This document shows positions 6,192 through 14,466 of a DNA stretch of 20,918 nt, in pieces. How positions within the stretch are numbered: the first letter of the stretch is position 1; every line of letters begins with the position of its first letter. The stretch lies in NCBI GenBank assembly GCA_020722305.1, contig DYLB01000006.1, positions 3,293 through 24,210 on the forward strand, given 5' to 3'. The translations under genes and the position numbers were made by a program. This stretch comes from Anaerolinea thermophila (GTDB lineage Bacteria > Chloroflexota > Anaerolineae > Anaerolineales > Villigracilaceae). The notes beneath the pieces were generated by a model. That model saw only the letters and a program-made list of their open reading frames with translations, ran no database searches and was not told the DNA's origin.

Positions 6192-7325
6192 TTACGAATT
6201 GCCATCAAGAAGTTTGAGGATCTGCCCCCCGTAGGTTTCCACCCGCCAAGGAGAACCGGCCATCACCTCGGCCAGTCCCCGAATGTCCTTTGGATTTTTC
6301 TCGGCCAGCTCGTGTATGAAGCGCTTCGGCAGGACGACATCGGATTCGACGCCCAGCTTCTGGGCAGTGCGTTTGCGCCAGCTCTTGAGCAGGTCAATCC
6401 GGGCGAGGTAAGCGTCACTGGGACGGTGGTTCGGCGTCCGTTTAACCAGCGGGGCCTCGTCCCCGCGCCGGATGGCCGCCAAAAGCTCCGCCCCGAAGAA
6501 GCGCACCTGTTTCGAGGTCAGGCCGGCAGTCCCCAGGTCCGGTTCGCTGCGGGGCTGGGCCGTCGTCAGCCGGAGCAAGGCCTGGTCGTTGATCACCTTG
6601 AAGACCGGGCGGTCCAGCCGTTCGGCGATCTTCTCCCGCGCCTCGCACAACTCGTTCAGGATGGTCAACTCACGCAGCGAGAACCCCTGGCTGCCGCTTA
6701 TCCGTTCCCAGGCGGGGCAGTCCGCTTTGCCGTTGCCATTCGGGGACTGGCAGGACAGGTTGAAGTCCTCCTGGGCCAGTTCCCAGCGGCCTTTCTCGAC
6801 GAGTTCGTCCGCCAGGATGTCGCGCAGGCGGAGCAGGTAGTGGGTGTCGTAACGGGCGTAATCCCGCATCTCCTCCGGCAGCGGGCGGCGGCCCCAATCG
6901 GCGCGCTGCCAGCGCTTGTTGAGCGAAACGCCGAAATTGGCGCCGAGCAGGCTGTCCAGCCCCACCGAGGCATGACCCAGGATGCGGGCGGCTTGCATGG
7001 TATCGAACAGGTTGGACAGGCTGAAGCCGAAATCCCGCTGCAAACAGATCAGGTCATACTCCACCGCGTGGAAGACCTTTTCGATCTGCGGGGATGAAAA
7101 AATAGGCCCCAGGGGACTGAGGTCGGCCAGGGCCAGCGGGTCTACCAGGTAATCGGTCTCCGCGGTCGAGAATTGGATCAGGCAGACCTGTTCACGGTAG
7201 GCGTAGAGACTGTTGGACTCGGTATCCACCGCGATGCGCGGCTGGCGGGTCAACTCGTCAACGAGGCGGGTCAGGGCCTCGGGCCGGGATACCCAGACAG
7301 GCGGGGGAAGCCGTTTAGCAGTCAT
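6192..7325 (-). CDS. rnd: Ribonuclease D-like 3'-5' exonuclease
   Basis: Counting from the ATG at 7334, the DEDDy exonuclease motifs are D37-T-E39 (IAVDTES), EYDL in the second motif and YARYDTHYLL in the third, followed by an HRDC region at about 215-300. RNase D trims 3' ends of tRNA and other stable RNAs. Length (about 377 aa) matches the family. Two starts compete: ATG at 7334 and ATG at 7325. A perfect TATAAT at 7333-7338 overlaps the first, which would place the transcription start at about 7325-7326. The downstream ATG is therefore chosen, giving a leaderless mRNA. The preceding GNAT gene ends only 18 bases upstream, so read-through is also possible. Confidence 0.9.
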   Translation of the reverse strand: MTAKRLPPPVWVSRPEALTRLVDELTRQPRIAVDTESNSLYAYREQVCLIQFSTAETDYLVDPLALADLSPLGPIFSSPQIEKVFHAVEYDLICLQRDFGFSLSNLFDTMQAARILGHASVGLDSLLGANFGVSLNKRWQRADWGRRPLPEEMRDYARYDTHYLLRLRDILADELVEKGRWELAQEDFNLSCQSPNGNGKADCPAWERISGSQGFSLRELTILNELCEAREKIAERLDRPVFKVINDQALLRLTTAQPRSEPDLGTAGLTSKQVRFFGAELLAAIRRGDEAPLVKRTPNHRPSDAYLARIDLLKSWRKRTAQKLGVESDVVLPKRFIHELAEKNPKDIRGLAEVMAGSPWRVETYGGQILKLLDGNS

Positions 7326-7332
7326 GGTGTTC

Positions 7333-7338
7333 ATTATA
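7333..7338 (-). promoter_or_regulatory. -10 box for a leaderless RNase D mRNA
   Basis: TATAAT on the minus strand ends seven bases before the ATG at 7325, the spacing expected when transcription starts at the start codon itself. No Shine-Dalgarno sequence precedes that codon. The -35 position falls in the end of the GNAT gene and has no consensus. Confidence 0.5.
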
Positions 7339-7343
7339 GCCCA

Positions 7344-7778
7344 TCAAATGAGTTGTTTCTCCATCACCAGCGCGTCGCCCCCGTCGTGATAATAGCGCCG
7401 CCAGGTATCAATGACCCGGTAGCCGCTACGCTCGTACAGGCGGATGGCATCAGTGTTCCCCGTCCGCACGCACAAGCGTACTCGGGGTGTCGAAAGCTCG
7501 GCCTCACAGCGTTCGAGCAAGGCGCTCCCAACGCCCTGGCGCTGATACTCCGGCAGGACGGCCACGGTGGCGATCCACGAAAAGCCCTGCGAGCGGCGCG
7601 GGTCCCCGGCGATGAACCCGATCATTTGCCCATCTTCGACCGCTTTCAGCCGCACGACATCGTTGAACGTCAAGACCGCCACCAGGTCGAAGATCGGCCA
7701 GGCGTCCTGCGGGAAGCAGATTTTTTCCAGTCTCCGCAGGGGGTTCAAATCGGTCAGTTTGGCGGGGAGGATGTCCAT
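7344..7778 (-). CDS. GNAT-family N-acetyltransferase, RimI-like
   Basis: A 144-aa single-domain GNAT protein. The acetyl-CoA binding motif A is VAVLPEYQRQGVGSALLERCE (the Q/R-x-x-G-x-G/A turn is QRQGVGS), followed by motif B with CVRTGNTDAIRLYERSGYRV, as in RimI-type N-alpha-acetyltransferases. Substrate could be a protein N-terminus or a small amine. The ATG at 7778 gives the usual MDILPA-LTDL opening. An ATG at 7787 adds three residues, but a possible -10 box (TAAAAT, 7791-7796) would put that codon upstream of or at the transcript start. No Shine-Dalgarno sequence is seen for either. Confidence 0.8.
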   Translation of the reverse strand: MDILPAKLTDLNPLRRLEKICFPQDAWPIFDLVAVLTFNDVVRLKAVEDGQMIGFIAGDPRRSQGFSWIATVAVLPEYQRQGVGSALLERCEAELSTPRVRLCVRTGNTDAIRLYERSGYRVIDTWRRYYHDGGDALVMEKQLI

Positions 7779-7802
7779 AAAAATCATCTGATTTTACCAA
7801 AC

Positions 7803-7836
7803 AAAAAGGCGGAAAGTTCAACACTCTCCGCCTTTT
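7803..7836 (-). terminator. Intrinsic terminator of the slipin-NfeD operon
   Basis: The hairpin pairs AAAAGGCGGA-AGT with ACT-TCCGCCTTTT around a short loop. On the minus strand the stem is followed by TTTTTG. It lies 18 bases past the slipin stop codon and just before the GNAT gene. A T-run also exists on the plus-strand side. Confidence 0.85.
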
Positions 7837-7854
7837 CAAACCACCAGAGGGGTA

Positions 7855-8748
7855 TCACTTGCCCTTGACGAAATTCTCGATCAGGCTGGTGAACTCCATC
7901 GGGAAGATGTACTTGGTCGAAGCGCCTTGCCCCAGCGCCCGGAGGGTCTCGAAGTATTGCAGGGTCATGGTCTTCTGGTCAATGGCCTGGGCCGAGGCGA
8001 AGATGTGGTCGAGGGCCTTAGCGTAACCCTGGGCCTTCAACTCCTGGGCCTGACGCTGACCTTCAGCTTCGAGGATGGCCGCTTGCTTCGAGCCTTCGGC
8101 CCGCAGGATGGCCGCTTGCTTTTCGCCCTCGGCCACATTGATGGCGGCCTCGCGGGTACCGGTCGATTCGGTCACGACCGCCCGGCGGATACGTTCAGCC
8201 GACATCTGGCGGTTCATCGCTTCCTGGATCTCACGCGGCGGGATGATCTCGCGGATCTCGACGTTGGTCACTTTCACGCCCCAGCGCTCGGTCACTTCGT
8301 CTAGGCGGGTACGCAACATCGAGTTGATGTGTTCACGCTCCGAGAGGACATCGTCCAGGATGATCGCGCCGATCACGGCCCGCAGAGTGGTGGTCGCCAT
8401 GCCCTGGGCAGCAGCCTCAAAGTTACCCACTTGCAGCACCGACTCGGTCGGGTCGAGCACCTTGTAGTACCAGATGAAGTCCACCGAGATACCGGCGTTG
8501 TCCTTGGTGATGGCGGTCTGGTGCGGAATCTCGCGCACCTGCTCGCGCAGGTCAACCTTGACGGCCCTGTCTACCACCGGGATCAGGAAGATCAGCCCGG
8601 GGCCTTTCTGACCGACGCAGCGTCCCAGGCGGAAAACCACCAGCCGCTGGTATTCGGGGACGATGCGGATGGCGTTCGCCACGAACATCACCCCCAGCAG
8701 CAGGACGACGCCGATCAAACAAAAGGTGAAGGTTGTAAAAACATCCAT
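7855..8748 (-). CDS. Slipin (SPFH / band 7 membrane protein)
   Basis: A 297-aa stomatin-like protein. One N-terminal membrane segment (about 8-30) is followed by the SPFH/PHB domain (VPEYQRLVVFRLGRCVGQKGPGL through about 200) and a charged coiled-coil tail. The tail holds three tandem copies of an AEGxxQAAIL-type repeat at about 205-235. The strong AAGGAG lies seven bases before the ATG at 8748. It is 19 bases downstream of the NfeD gene on the same strand, the standard slipin-NfeD pairing, thought to organise membrane microdomains. A terminator closes the operon at 7803-7836. Ordinary member of the family; exact role not established. Confidence 0.93.
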   Translation of the reverse strand: MDVFTTFTFCLIGVVLLLGVMFVANAIRIVPEYQRLVVFRLGRCVGQKGPGLIFLIPVVDRAVKVDLREQVREIPHQTAITKDNAGISVDFIWYYKVLDPTESVLQVGNFEAAAQGMATTTLRAVIGAIILDDVLSEREHINSMLRTRLDEVTERWGVKVTNVEIREIIPPREIQEAMNRQMSAERIRRAVVTESTGTREAAINVAEGEKQAAILRAEGSKQAAILEAEGQRQAQELKAQGYAKALDHIFASAQAIDQKTMTLQYFETLRALGQGASTKYIFPMEFTSLIENFVKGK

Positions 8749-8767
8749 AGCATTTCTCCTTATCGTG

Positions 8768-9367
8768 TTAGATTTTCTCTACGATCAGTATAAAACCTTC
8801 CCGTCCGACAACGCGGATCGCGCTGCCCGTCGGGATGGATTTCTCACTGCGAGCCGACCACAATTCCCCTGCCACCTGGACCGAGCCTTCGGAATGGACC
8901 TCGGTCTTGGCCTCGCCGACCTGGCCGATCAGCGTCCCCAGGTCGTGCCGGGGAGCGGTCCGCATCGCCTGCATGGTTTTGTTCAACGCCAGCCAGGTAA
9001 AGCTGCCCGTCAGGAGCGAGGCGACGACCGCCAGGATCGGGTTGACCGCCGGTCCGCCCTGCGGGCCGCGAAAAAGGAAGACCGAGCCGACCACCACCGC
9101 CAGGACGCTTACTCCCAACAGCACTTCCCGCTGGGGAGACCTCCGTTGAAAGGCGAAGATGAACGGGACGATACTCAGCCCCAGGACGATGATGGCCCAG
9201 AAATTGAACGACAAATTGTAGACCGCGTAGCCAGCCAATGCCAGGCAGAAGATCGCCCCGATCTCGAGCACCCCCGATCCGGGAGAGACGATTGCCAACA
9301 AGCCCATGAACACTCCTGCCACGAGCAAGAGATAAGCAATGTTGGGATCGAGCAAATACGTTGTCAT
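8768..9367 (-). CDS. NfeD-family membrane protein (short form)
   Basis: About 199 aa. Four hydrophobic segments fill the first 120 residues, followed by a C-terminal OB-fold-like domain (GTLIGQVGEAKTEVHSEGSVQVAGELWSARS to the end) typical of NfeD partners of slipins. There is no N-terminal ClpP-like protease domain, so this is the truncated NfeD1b type. ATG at 9367 is chosen because AAAGGA lies eight bases upstream; the in-frame ATG at 9376 overlaps that Shine-Dalgarno sequence. A TATAAT lies at 9395-9400. Works with the slipin encoded next to it. Confidence 0.88.
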   Translation of the reverse strand: MTTYLLDPNIAYLLLVAGVFMGLLAIVSPGSGVLEIGAIFCLALAGYAVYNLSFNFWAIIVLGLSIVPFIFAFQRRSPQREVLLGVSVLAVVVGSVFLFRGPQGGPAVNPILAVVASLLTGSFTWLALNKTMQAMRTAPRHDLGTLIGQVGEAKTEVHSEGSVQVAGELWSARSEKSIPTGSAIRVVGREGFILIVEKI

Positions 9368-9394
9368 GGTTTTCATCCTTTACTCGTCAAAATG

Positions 9395-9400
9395 ATTATA
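9395..9400 (-). promoter_or_regulatory. -10 box of the nfeD-slipin operon
   Basis: A perfect TATAAT on the minus strand, 27 bases upstream of the chosen start. The -35 position holds TGTGGA, a weak match. It is arranged divergently with the acyl-CoA dehydrogenase promoter about 90 bases away. Confidence 0.5.
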
Positions 9401-9486
9401 CAACATGCCGGAAACTTTCCACAGTCTTCTACGGCGATTATGACAGCCAGTTTCCCGGCCAATTCGCATGAGAAGCCGCGCAGCGA

Positions 9487-9514
9487 TTTACGCCAAAACA
9501 ATTACGGGTATAAT
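9487..9514 (+). promoter_or_regulatory. Promoter of the acyl-CoA dehydrogenase gene
   Basis: TTTACG (9487-9492) and TATAAT (9509-9514) are 16 bases apart. The gene starts 39 bases downstream behind a strong ribosome binding site (GGAGGA). Confidence 0.55.
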
Positions 9515-9553
9515 CCTGCCATATCGCCACACAAACTTTGCCACGGAGGAACC

Positions 9554-10720
9554 ATGAGCGACAATCTTTTCCCATTTTCCGATGAACACAAAATGATCCG
9601 GGATGCGGCGCGGGATTTTGCCCGGAAGGAAATCGCCCCGATCGCAGCCGAATTCGACGAGAGCGGAGAATTCCCGATGACCACCATCAAAAAGATGGGC
9701 GAAATGGGATTCATGGGCATCGAAGTGCCCGAAGCCTACGGCGGGGCGGGCATGGATACCCTGTCTTACGTGCTGGCTCTCGAGGAAATCTCCAAAGCCG
9801 ACGCCGCACATGGGGTGATCATGTCGGTCAACAACTCCCTGTATTGCCACGGCATTCTCAAATTCGGCACCGAAGAACAGAAAAAGAAATTCCTGACTCC
9901 GGTCGCATCCGGCAAAGCCATCGGGGCGTACTCGCTGACCGAACCCATGTCCGGCTCGGATGCGGGGACGATGCGCAGCCGGGCCGTGCGGGATGGGGAT
10001 TTCTACGTCCTCAATGGGCGCAAATCCTGGGTCACGTCTGGACCTGTGGCCGATTACATCGTGGTTTTCACCGTTACCGACCCGGCGAAGGGGTCCAAAG
10101 GCATTACGGCTTTCATCGTCGAAGCGGATTCGCCCGGATTCTCACGCGGCAAGAAGGAACCCAAGCTCGGCATCCGCGCTTCGGCCACCAGCGAACTGCT
10201 CTTCGAGAATTGCCGTGTCCCGGCCGCGAACCGGCTTGGTGAGGAAGGTCAGGGCTTCAAGATCGCCATGACCGTGCTCGACGTGGGCCGAATCGGGATC
10301 GCCTCCCAGGCGCTGGGGATCGCCGAAGCCGCTTACGAAGCCAGCGTGAACTACGCCCGTGAGCGCGAAGCCTTCGGCCAGAAGATCGGCGAGTTCCAGG
10401 GCATCTCCTTCAAGATCGCCGACATGAAGACCCGCATCGAAGCCTCCCGCCTGCTGATCTACCAGGCTGCACTGGCCAAAGAACGCTCCAAGGCCACCGG
10501 CGAGCGCTTCACCATGCAGTCGGCCATGGCAAAACTATTCGCCTCCGAGACGGCGATGTTCGTGACCCACGCCGCGGTCCAGATCCACGGCGGGATGGGA
10601 TACAGCAAGGAACTGCCTGTCGAGCGTTACTTCCGGGACGCCAAAATTACCGAAATCTATGAGGGTACCAACGAAATCCAACGGATGGTCATCTCGCGCA
10701 GCGAACTCGGGCTGCGTTAA
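9554..10720 (+). CDS. Acyl-CoA dehydrogenase, short-chain/butyryl-CoA type
   Basis: A 388-aa flavoprotein that oxidises acyl-CoA to 2-enoyl-CoA. The FAD/substrate signature AYSLTEPMSGSDAG, the FAD-binding QIHGGMGYSKELPVERYFRD stretch and the catalytic base E370 (IYEGTNEIQ) are all present; a Glu at this C-terminal position is the short-chain and butyryl type. ATG at 9554 follows GGAGG by four to five bases; longer in-frame upstream sequence is not coding. Electrons would normally pass to ETF, which is not encoded here. With the carboxylase operon downstream it points to fatty-acid or branched-chain acyl-CoA catabolism. Chain length preference is inferred. Confidence 0.93.
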   Translation: MSDNLFPFSDEHKMIRDAARDFARKEIAPIAAEFDESGEFPMTTIKKMGEMGFMGIEVPEAYGGAGMDTLSYVLALEEISKADAAHGVIMSVNNSLYCHGILKFGTEEQKKKFLTPVASGKAIGAYSLTEPMSGSDAGTMRSRAVRDGDFYVLNGRKSWVTSGPVADYIVVFTVTDPAKGSKGITAFIVEADSPGFSRGKKEPKLGIRASATSELLFENCRVPAANRLGEEGQGFKIAMTVLDVGRIGIASQALGIAEAAYEASVNYAREREAFGQKIGEFQGISFKIADMKTRIEASRLLIYQAALAKERSKATGERFTMQSAMAKLFASETAMFVTHAAVQIHGGMGYSKELPVERYFRDAKITEIYEGTNEIQRMVISRSELGLR

Positions 10721-10740
10721 CAACCACCCTGGGGCAACCG

Positions 10741-10908
10741 ATGTCCACTGTCCGTCTTTCGGGGGCAAAAATGACCGGGGGCGGCCTGTCGCTCTTGACA
10801 GCCTTCGCCGGTCTCGTGTTGCCGCGCGTCTTTGCCGGTTTCCCGATAACGAATTTCCTCGCCCCTGGCAATTGTAAAACCGACATCCGTAGAAAGGATT
10901 CGTCGTGA
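10741..10908 (+). CDS. Possible 55-aa small membrane-type ORF
   Basis: ATG at 10741 opens 55 codons in the 184-base gap after the acyl-CoA dehydrogenase. The stop overlaps the GTG start of the next gene (GTGA). The predicted peptide has a hydrophobic central stretch (about 16-40, LSLLTAFAGLVL). No convincing Shine-Dalgarno sequence precedes it, and the downstream gene has its own (AAAGGA). I recognise no family. It may be a chance ORF in GC-rich DNA; if not real, this gap holds nothing but the ribosome binding site of the next gene. Confidence 0.25.
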   Translation: MSTVRLSGAKMTGGGLSLLTAFAGLVLPRVFAGFPITNFLAPGNCKTDIRRKDSS

Positions 10909-11936
10909 AAGCAACCCTGTTCCACACTCACGGCGGCCCCGAAGTCCTCGAATATGCTGACTTCCCCACCCCCGAGCCCAAACCCGGCGAAGCCCTCATC
11001 CGCCTGCGGGCCGCGGCCCTCAACCGCGTGGACATCTGGGTCCGAAACGGCTGGCCCGGCCTGAAACTGGAGTACCCGCACATCCCCGGCGCGGACGGGG
11101 CGGGAGAAATCGCTGGGTTGGGCGATGGTGTGACCGATTGGAACGTCGGCGACCGGGTGGTGATCAACTCGAACCTGGGCTGCGGCCGCTGTGACTTTTG
11201 CCTGGCCGGGCAAGACAACCTATGCCGCAACTGGCACCTGCTCGGCGAGACGCTCCGCGGCACCTACTGCGAATACATTGCCCTGCCTCTGCGCCAACTG
11301 TTCAAACTGCCGGCTGGTTTCGACTATCATGCCGCGGCTGCAGCCGCGCTGGTCTATCACACCGCCTGGCATTCGCTGGTGACGCGCGCCGGGCTGAAAG
11401 CCGGTGAGACGGTGCTGGTCGTCGGCGCTTCGGGCGGGGTCAATACCGCCAGCATCCAGATCGCCAAATATTTCGGCGCGCAGGTGATCGTCATCGGCGC
11501 CAACGCGGAAAAGCTGTCCCTGGCCGAATCGCTCGGCGCGGACCTCCTGGTTGACCGCTCGAAGGAGGAAGACTGGTCCAAAGCCGTCTTCAAAGCCACC
11601 GACCGGCGCGGCGTGGATATCGTCGTGGACAACGTGGGCACCACTTTCCCGCTTTCGATGCGCGCCCTGCGCAAAGGCGGACGGCTGCTGACGGTCGGCA
11701 ACACCGGCGGGCCAAAGTTCGAGATTGACAACCGCTTCATCTTCGGCAAACACCTGTCCATCATCGGCTCGACTATGGGCACACTCAAGGACTTCGCCGA
11801 GGTAATGTCTCTCGTCACCGCGAACCGGCTCAGGGTCCCGCTCGACCGGACCTTCCCGCTAAAAGACGCGGCCGCGGCCCAGTCCCGCCTCGAAAAAGGC
11901 GAACAGCTCGGCAAGATTACATTGGATATTCCGTAG
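10905..11936 (+). CDS. Zinc-lobe MDR oxidoreductase, quinone oxidoreductase-like
   Basis: A 343-aa medium-chain dehydrogenase/reductase. The structural zinc lobe is intact (C93, C96, C99, C107). The catalytic zinc ligands of true alcohol dehydrogenases are not: N40 stands where the first Cys is expected and GADGAGE has Asp (D64) in place of His. This pattern fits quinone oxidoreductase or enoyl reductase-like members. The NAD(P) motif is VVGASGGVN, with N180 replacing the last glycine of GxxGxxG. The GTG start at 10905 is supported by AAAGGA. Substrate unknown. It may share a transcript with the acyl-CoA dehydrogenase. Confidence 0.88.
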   Translation: MKATLFHTHGGPEVLEYADFPTPEPKPGEALIRLRAAALNRVDIWVRNGWPGLKLEYPHIPGADGAGEIAGLGDGVTDWNVGDRVVINSNLGCGRCDFCLAGQDNLCRNWHLLGETLRGTYCEYIALPLRQLFKLPAGFDYHAAAAAALVYHTAWHSLVTRAGLKAGETVLVVGASGGVNTASIQIAKYFGAQVIVIGANAEKLSLAESLGADLLVDRSKEEDWSKAVFKATDRRGVDIVVDNVGTTFPLSMRALRKGGRLLTVGNTGGPKFEIDNRFIFGKHLSIIGSTMGTLKDFAEVMSLVTANRLRVPLDRTFPLKDAAAAQSRLEKGEQLGKITLDIP

Positions 11937-11940
11937 CGCG

Positions 11941-11970
11941 GCAAGCCCTTCGGCTTTGCTCAGGGCAAGC
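11941..11970. repeat. REP-like palindrome after the MDR gene
   Basis: The core CCCTTCGGCTTTGCTCAGGG (11946-11965) is an imperfect palindrome, flanked by direct GCAAGC copies (11941 and 11965). It resembles the common intergenic CCCTTCG...CTCAGGG type. A second small hairpin (7-bp stem, 11983-11989 with 11998-12004) follows before the next gene. Neither has a terminator T-run. Confidence 0.5.
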
Positions 11971-12019
11971 ATTCCGCAACCAAAGGCGACATAAATATCG
12001 CCTTACGCAAGGAACTTAG

Positions 12020-12409
12020 GTGTTCAATTTCCCTGACCGACTCACTTTTCTCAAAACTGCCGTTGGCAGCCTGCTTGGCGGGCTTGCCGGCGCGCTGTTG
12101 GGTGGGCTGGCCGGATACGTCGCCGCGAAATTGCAGCCAACGGCCACCTTCGGCGACCTCATCTACCTGCTGACCGGGCTGGTGCTCGGCTACGGCGCGG
12201 GGACCGGCATGGCCGCCTACCTCACCCACCGGATGCTCAAAGGCCGCAAATCCTTTGCCCGGGCCTTCTTCAGCGCCCTGACCGGACTATTTTTGGTGGT
12301 GTTCCTGTCCGAGCCGCTGCGCCTGAACCAGGTCCAGCCGTTGATGTGGGTACTGCTCTTCCTCCTGCCGCCGGTGCTGGCCGCCCTGATGCTCCCCCTC
12401 GATCCCTAG
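12020..12409 (+). CDS. Small integral membrane protein, unknown function
   Basis: A 129-aa protein with four predicted hydrophobic segments (about 12-34, 45-65, 80-97, 104-122). The first is a glycine-zipper-like run (GGLAGALLGGLAG) that favours tight helix packing. The GTG start at 12020 follows AAGGA by about six bases. No recognised domain. It is followed by a 47-base gap and the large GT-C-like protein on the same strand, so a shared role at the membrane is possible but not shown. ORF quality is good: composition matches neighbours and it fills the gap cleanly. Confidence 0.65.
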   Translation: MFNFPDRLTFLKTAVGSLLGGLAGALLGGLAGYVAAKLQPTATFGDLIYLLTGLVLGYGAGTGMAAYLTHRMLKGRKSFARAFFSALTGLFLVVFLSEPLRLNQVQPLMWVLLFLLPPVLAALMLPLDP

Positions 12410-12456
12410 CCCACTCCTGCGAAGGCTTGCTCTTCGCAAAGACCGCCTGATACACA

Positions 12457-14466
12457 ATGCAAAAACGCTTCCACTGGTTCGAAATCCTGCTCGCCATTGC
12501 GGTGCTCGTCACGCATGGCTATGTGGCCCTCGCCCCAAATGCCAGCCTGCTGATGTGGTTCCGCAATGACGACGCCTTTTTCTATTTCAAGGTAGCCCAA
12601 AACATCGCCGCCGGGCTGGGGTCCAGCTTCGACGGGATCGGCCTGACCAACGGCTACCACCCGCTCTGGATGTTGGCCTGCATCCCGGTCTTTGCCTTGG
12701 CGAAGTTCGACCTGTACCTGCCCCTGCGCCTGCTAACGGTCATCCTGGCCGGTCTCAACCTCGGCACGGGCATCCTGCTCTTCCGCCTGCTCTCACGTCT
12801 CACCCGCCAGCCGGCGGCAATGCTGGCTGCTTCTTTCTGGGTCTTCTACCCCGGCATCCACGCCCAAACGACCCGGGGCGGCCTCGAGATCGGCATCAAC
12901 GTCTTCTTCCTGGCCTGGCTGTTGTACGCCCTCAGCCAACTCGAACCGGACCGGCCGCCAACCCTGCGCCAGATGGCAAAACTCGGCCTCCTGGCCTCGC
13001 TGGCCGTGCTCAGCCGCCTCGACAACATTTTCATCCTGCTCATCCTCGGTATTTGGGCCGTCTGGCGGAACGAGAGATTCCGAAACCAGGCGATGGCTTA
13101 CATCCTGCTCACCACGCTCGGCGTGCTGGTCAGTTTCATCGCCCGGCTCGGGTTCAAGAGATTTTACGACTTTGCCGTCCCGGCCATGGCGATGATTGCG
13201 ATCTCACTGGCTATACGCTTGCCGATTTATTACTTTGGCGGATTGACCGCGCTGGACTGGCGCGACAAGCCGAAAGCCCTGGGCCGGATCTTTGTCGTCG
13301 TCAGCCTCGCTTCGGGACTGGTCGGCCTGCTCATGCTTGCGATGAGCCTTATCCCGGCTGTGGGCGGATTCCCGCGCTCGGCCCTGGCGTTGGATTGGGC
13401 ACTGGCCTTGCTCTCAGCCCTGCTCGTCAGCCGGATGGGGGCCTGGCTGGGTAACAAAGAACCCGACCCGGAGCCTCCCCTGGCCCATTTCAAAGCCCGC
13501 TGGCAGGATTGGTTCAAACGCGCTCTGGTCTATTTCGGCATCCTCGGCGGAGTCGTGCTGGTGTACATGGCCGCGAACTACTTCCTTTTCGGCACGCCCA
13601 TGCCGGTTTCCGGGCAGATCAAGCAATGGTGGGGCAGCATTGACACGGTCTACGGCAAGCGCGTCCAAGATTGGGACGTATTCCTGGGATTCAATTCCGA
13701 GGGCCGGGTGATCGCCTTCGCCACGCTGCGCGAGATTCTGTCATTTTTCACCCTGCCGAAAACGGTCCCGTTTTGGGGGCTGCTGGCCGCTTATGCCCTC
13801 GTCGGGCTGGGGCTGCTGTCGAAACGGGAGACGGGCTTCGGGTCCGGGCTGGATCGCAGCGCCTGGCTGGCCGCGCTGACCGGGGCGCTGATCCACGTCT
13901 GGTCGTACAACGCCCGCGGTTACGTCGCCCTCCGGGAATGGTACTGGGCCGCCCAGATGCTGGTTTCGGTCATCGGGATAGGCTTGTTCTGGGATGCCCT
14001 CCTGAAAAATCTGAACCCGAAGAGGCTCGCCGGGGTGAGCGCGGTTTTGGGATTGGCGGTCTTCGCTGCCTTTACCAATTCAATCGTGAGGCTGGTCCCC
14101 TACGACATCTCCCGCCTGTCCGAAGACCTGACCGCCGACGTGCGCTTCCTGGAAGCCAACACCGAACCCGGCGCGCTGATTGGCATGACCGGCGGCGGGA
14201 TGGCCGGCTATCTGATCCATGACCGCACCATCGTCAACCTGGACGGGCTGATCAACTCGGTGGAATATTTCCGGCTGCTCCGGCAGTTCGAGAGCGACGA
14301 GTATCTCGACCGGATCGGCTTGGATTACGTCTTCGGCAACGAGTACATCGTGACCGAGAGCGACCCTTACGGCAAGGTTTTCGACGGCCGCCTGACGCCG
14401 CTGAAGACCTTCGCCAACCCGCACGTGTTGTTCAGGTATTTGCAGGAAGGGGAGGCGGGGCCATGA
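12457..14466 (+). CDS. Polytopic membrane protein, probable GT-C glycosyltransferase
   Basis: A 669-aa protein with about 12 membrane segments. After the first segment an extracytoplasmic loop carries RNDDAFFYF (D38, D39) and then SSFDGIGLTNGYHPLW (56-71). An acidic pair in the first loop is the hallmark of GT-C glycosyltransferases, which use polyprenyl-phosphate sugars. A later SRLDN loop and a soluble C-terminal part (about 560-669) fit that plan. The substrate is unknown; lipid or cell-surface glycan modification is plausible. No clear Shine-Dalgarno sequence precedes the ATG; a 7-bp hairpin (12418-12438) lies just upstream. Its stop overlaps the next start as ATGA. Confidence 0.7.
   Translation: MQKRFHWFEILLAIAVLVTHGYVALAPNASLLMWFRNDDAFFYFKVAQNIAAGLGSSFDGIGLTNGYHPLWMLACIPVFALAKFDLYLPLRLLTVILAGLNLGTGILLFRLLSRLTRQPAAMLAASFWVFYPGIHAQTTRGGLEIGINVFFLAWLLYALSQLEPDRPPTLRQMAKLGLLASLAVLSRLDNIFILLILGIWAVWRNERFRNQAMAYILLTTLGVLVSFIARLGFKRFYDFAVPAMAMIAISLAIRLPIYYFGGLTALDWRDKPKALGRIFVVVSLASGLVGLLMLAMSLIPAVGGFPRSALALDWALALLSALLVSRMGAWLGNKEPDPEPPLAHFKARWQDWFKRALVYFGILGGVVLVYMAANYFLFGTPMPVSGQIKQWWGSIDTVYGKRVQDWDVFLGFNSEGRVIAFATLREILSFFTLPKTVPFWGLLAAYALVGLGLLSKRETGFGSGLDRSAWLAALTGALIHVWSYNARGYVALREWYWAAQMLVSVIGIGLFWDALLKNLNPKRLAGVSAVLGLAVFAAFTNSIVRLVPYDISRLSEDLTADVRFLEANTEPGALIGMTGGGMAGYLIHDRTIVNLDGLINSVEYFRLLRQFESDEYLDRIGLDYVFGNEYIVTESDPYGKVFDGRLTPLKTFANPHVLFRYLQEGEAGP

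Noticed and set aside
8663..9553. Long in-frame extension upstream of the acyl-CoA dehydrogenase
   Set aside because: It runs antisense to slipin and NfeD. The promoter at 9487-9514 and GGAGG before 9554 define the real start.
10795..10823. TTGACA at 10795 as the promoter of the MDR gene
   Set aside because: No acceptable -10 box lies 16-18 bases downstream.
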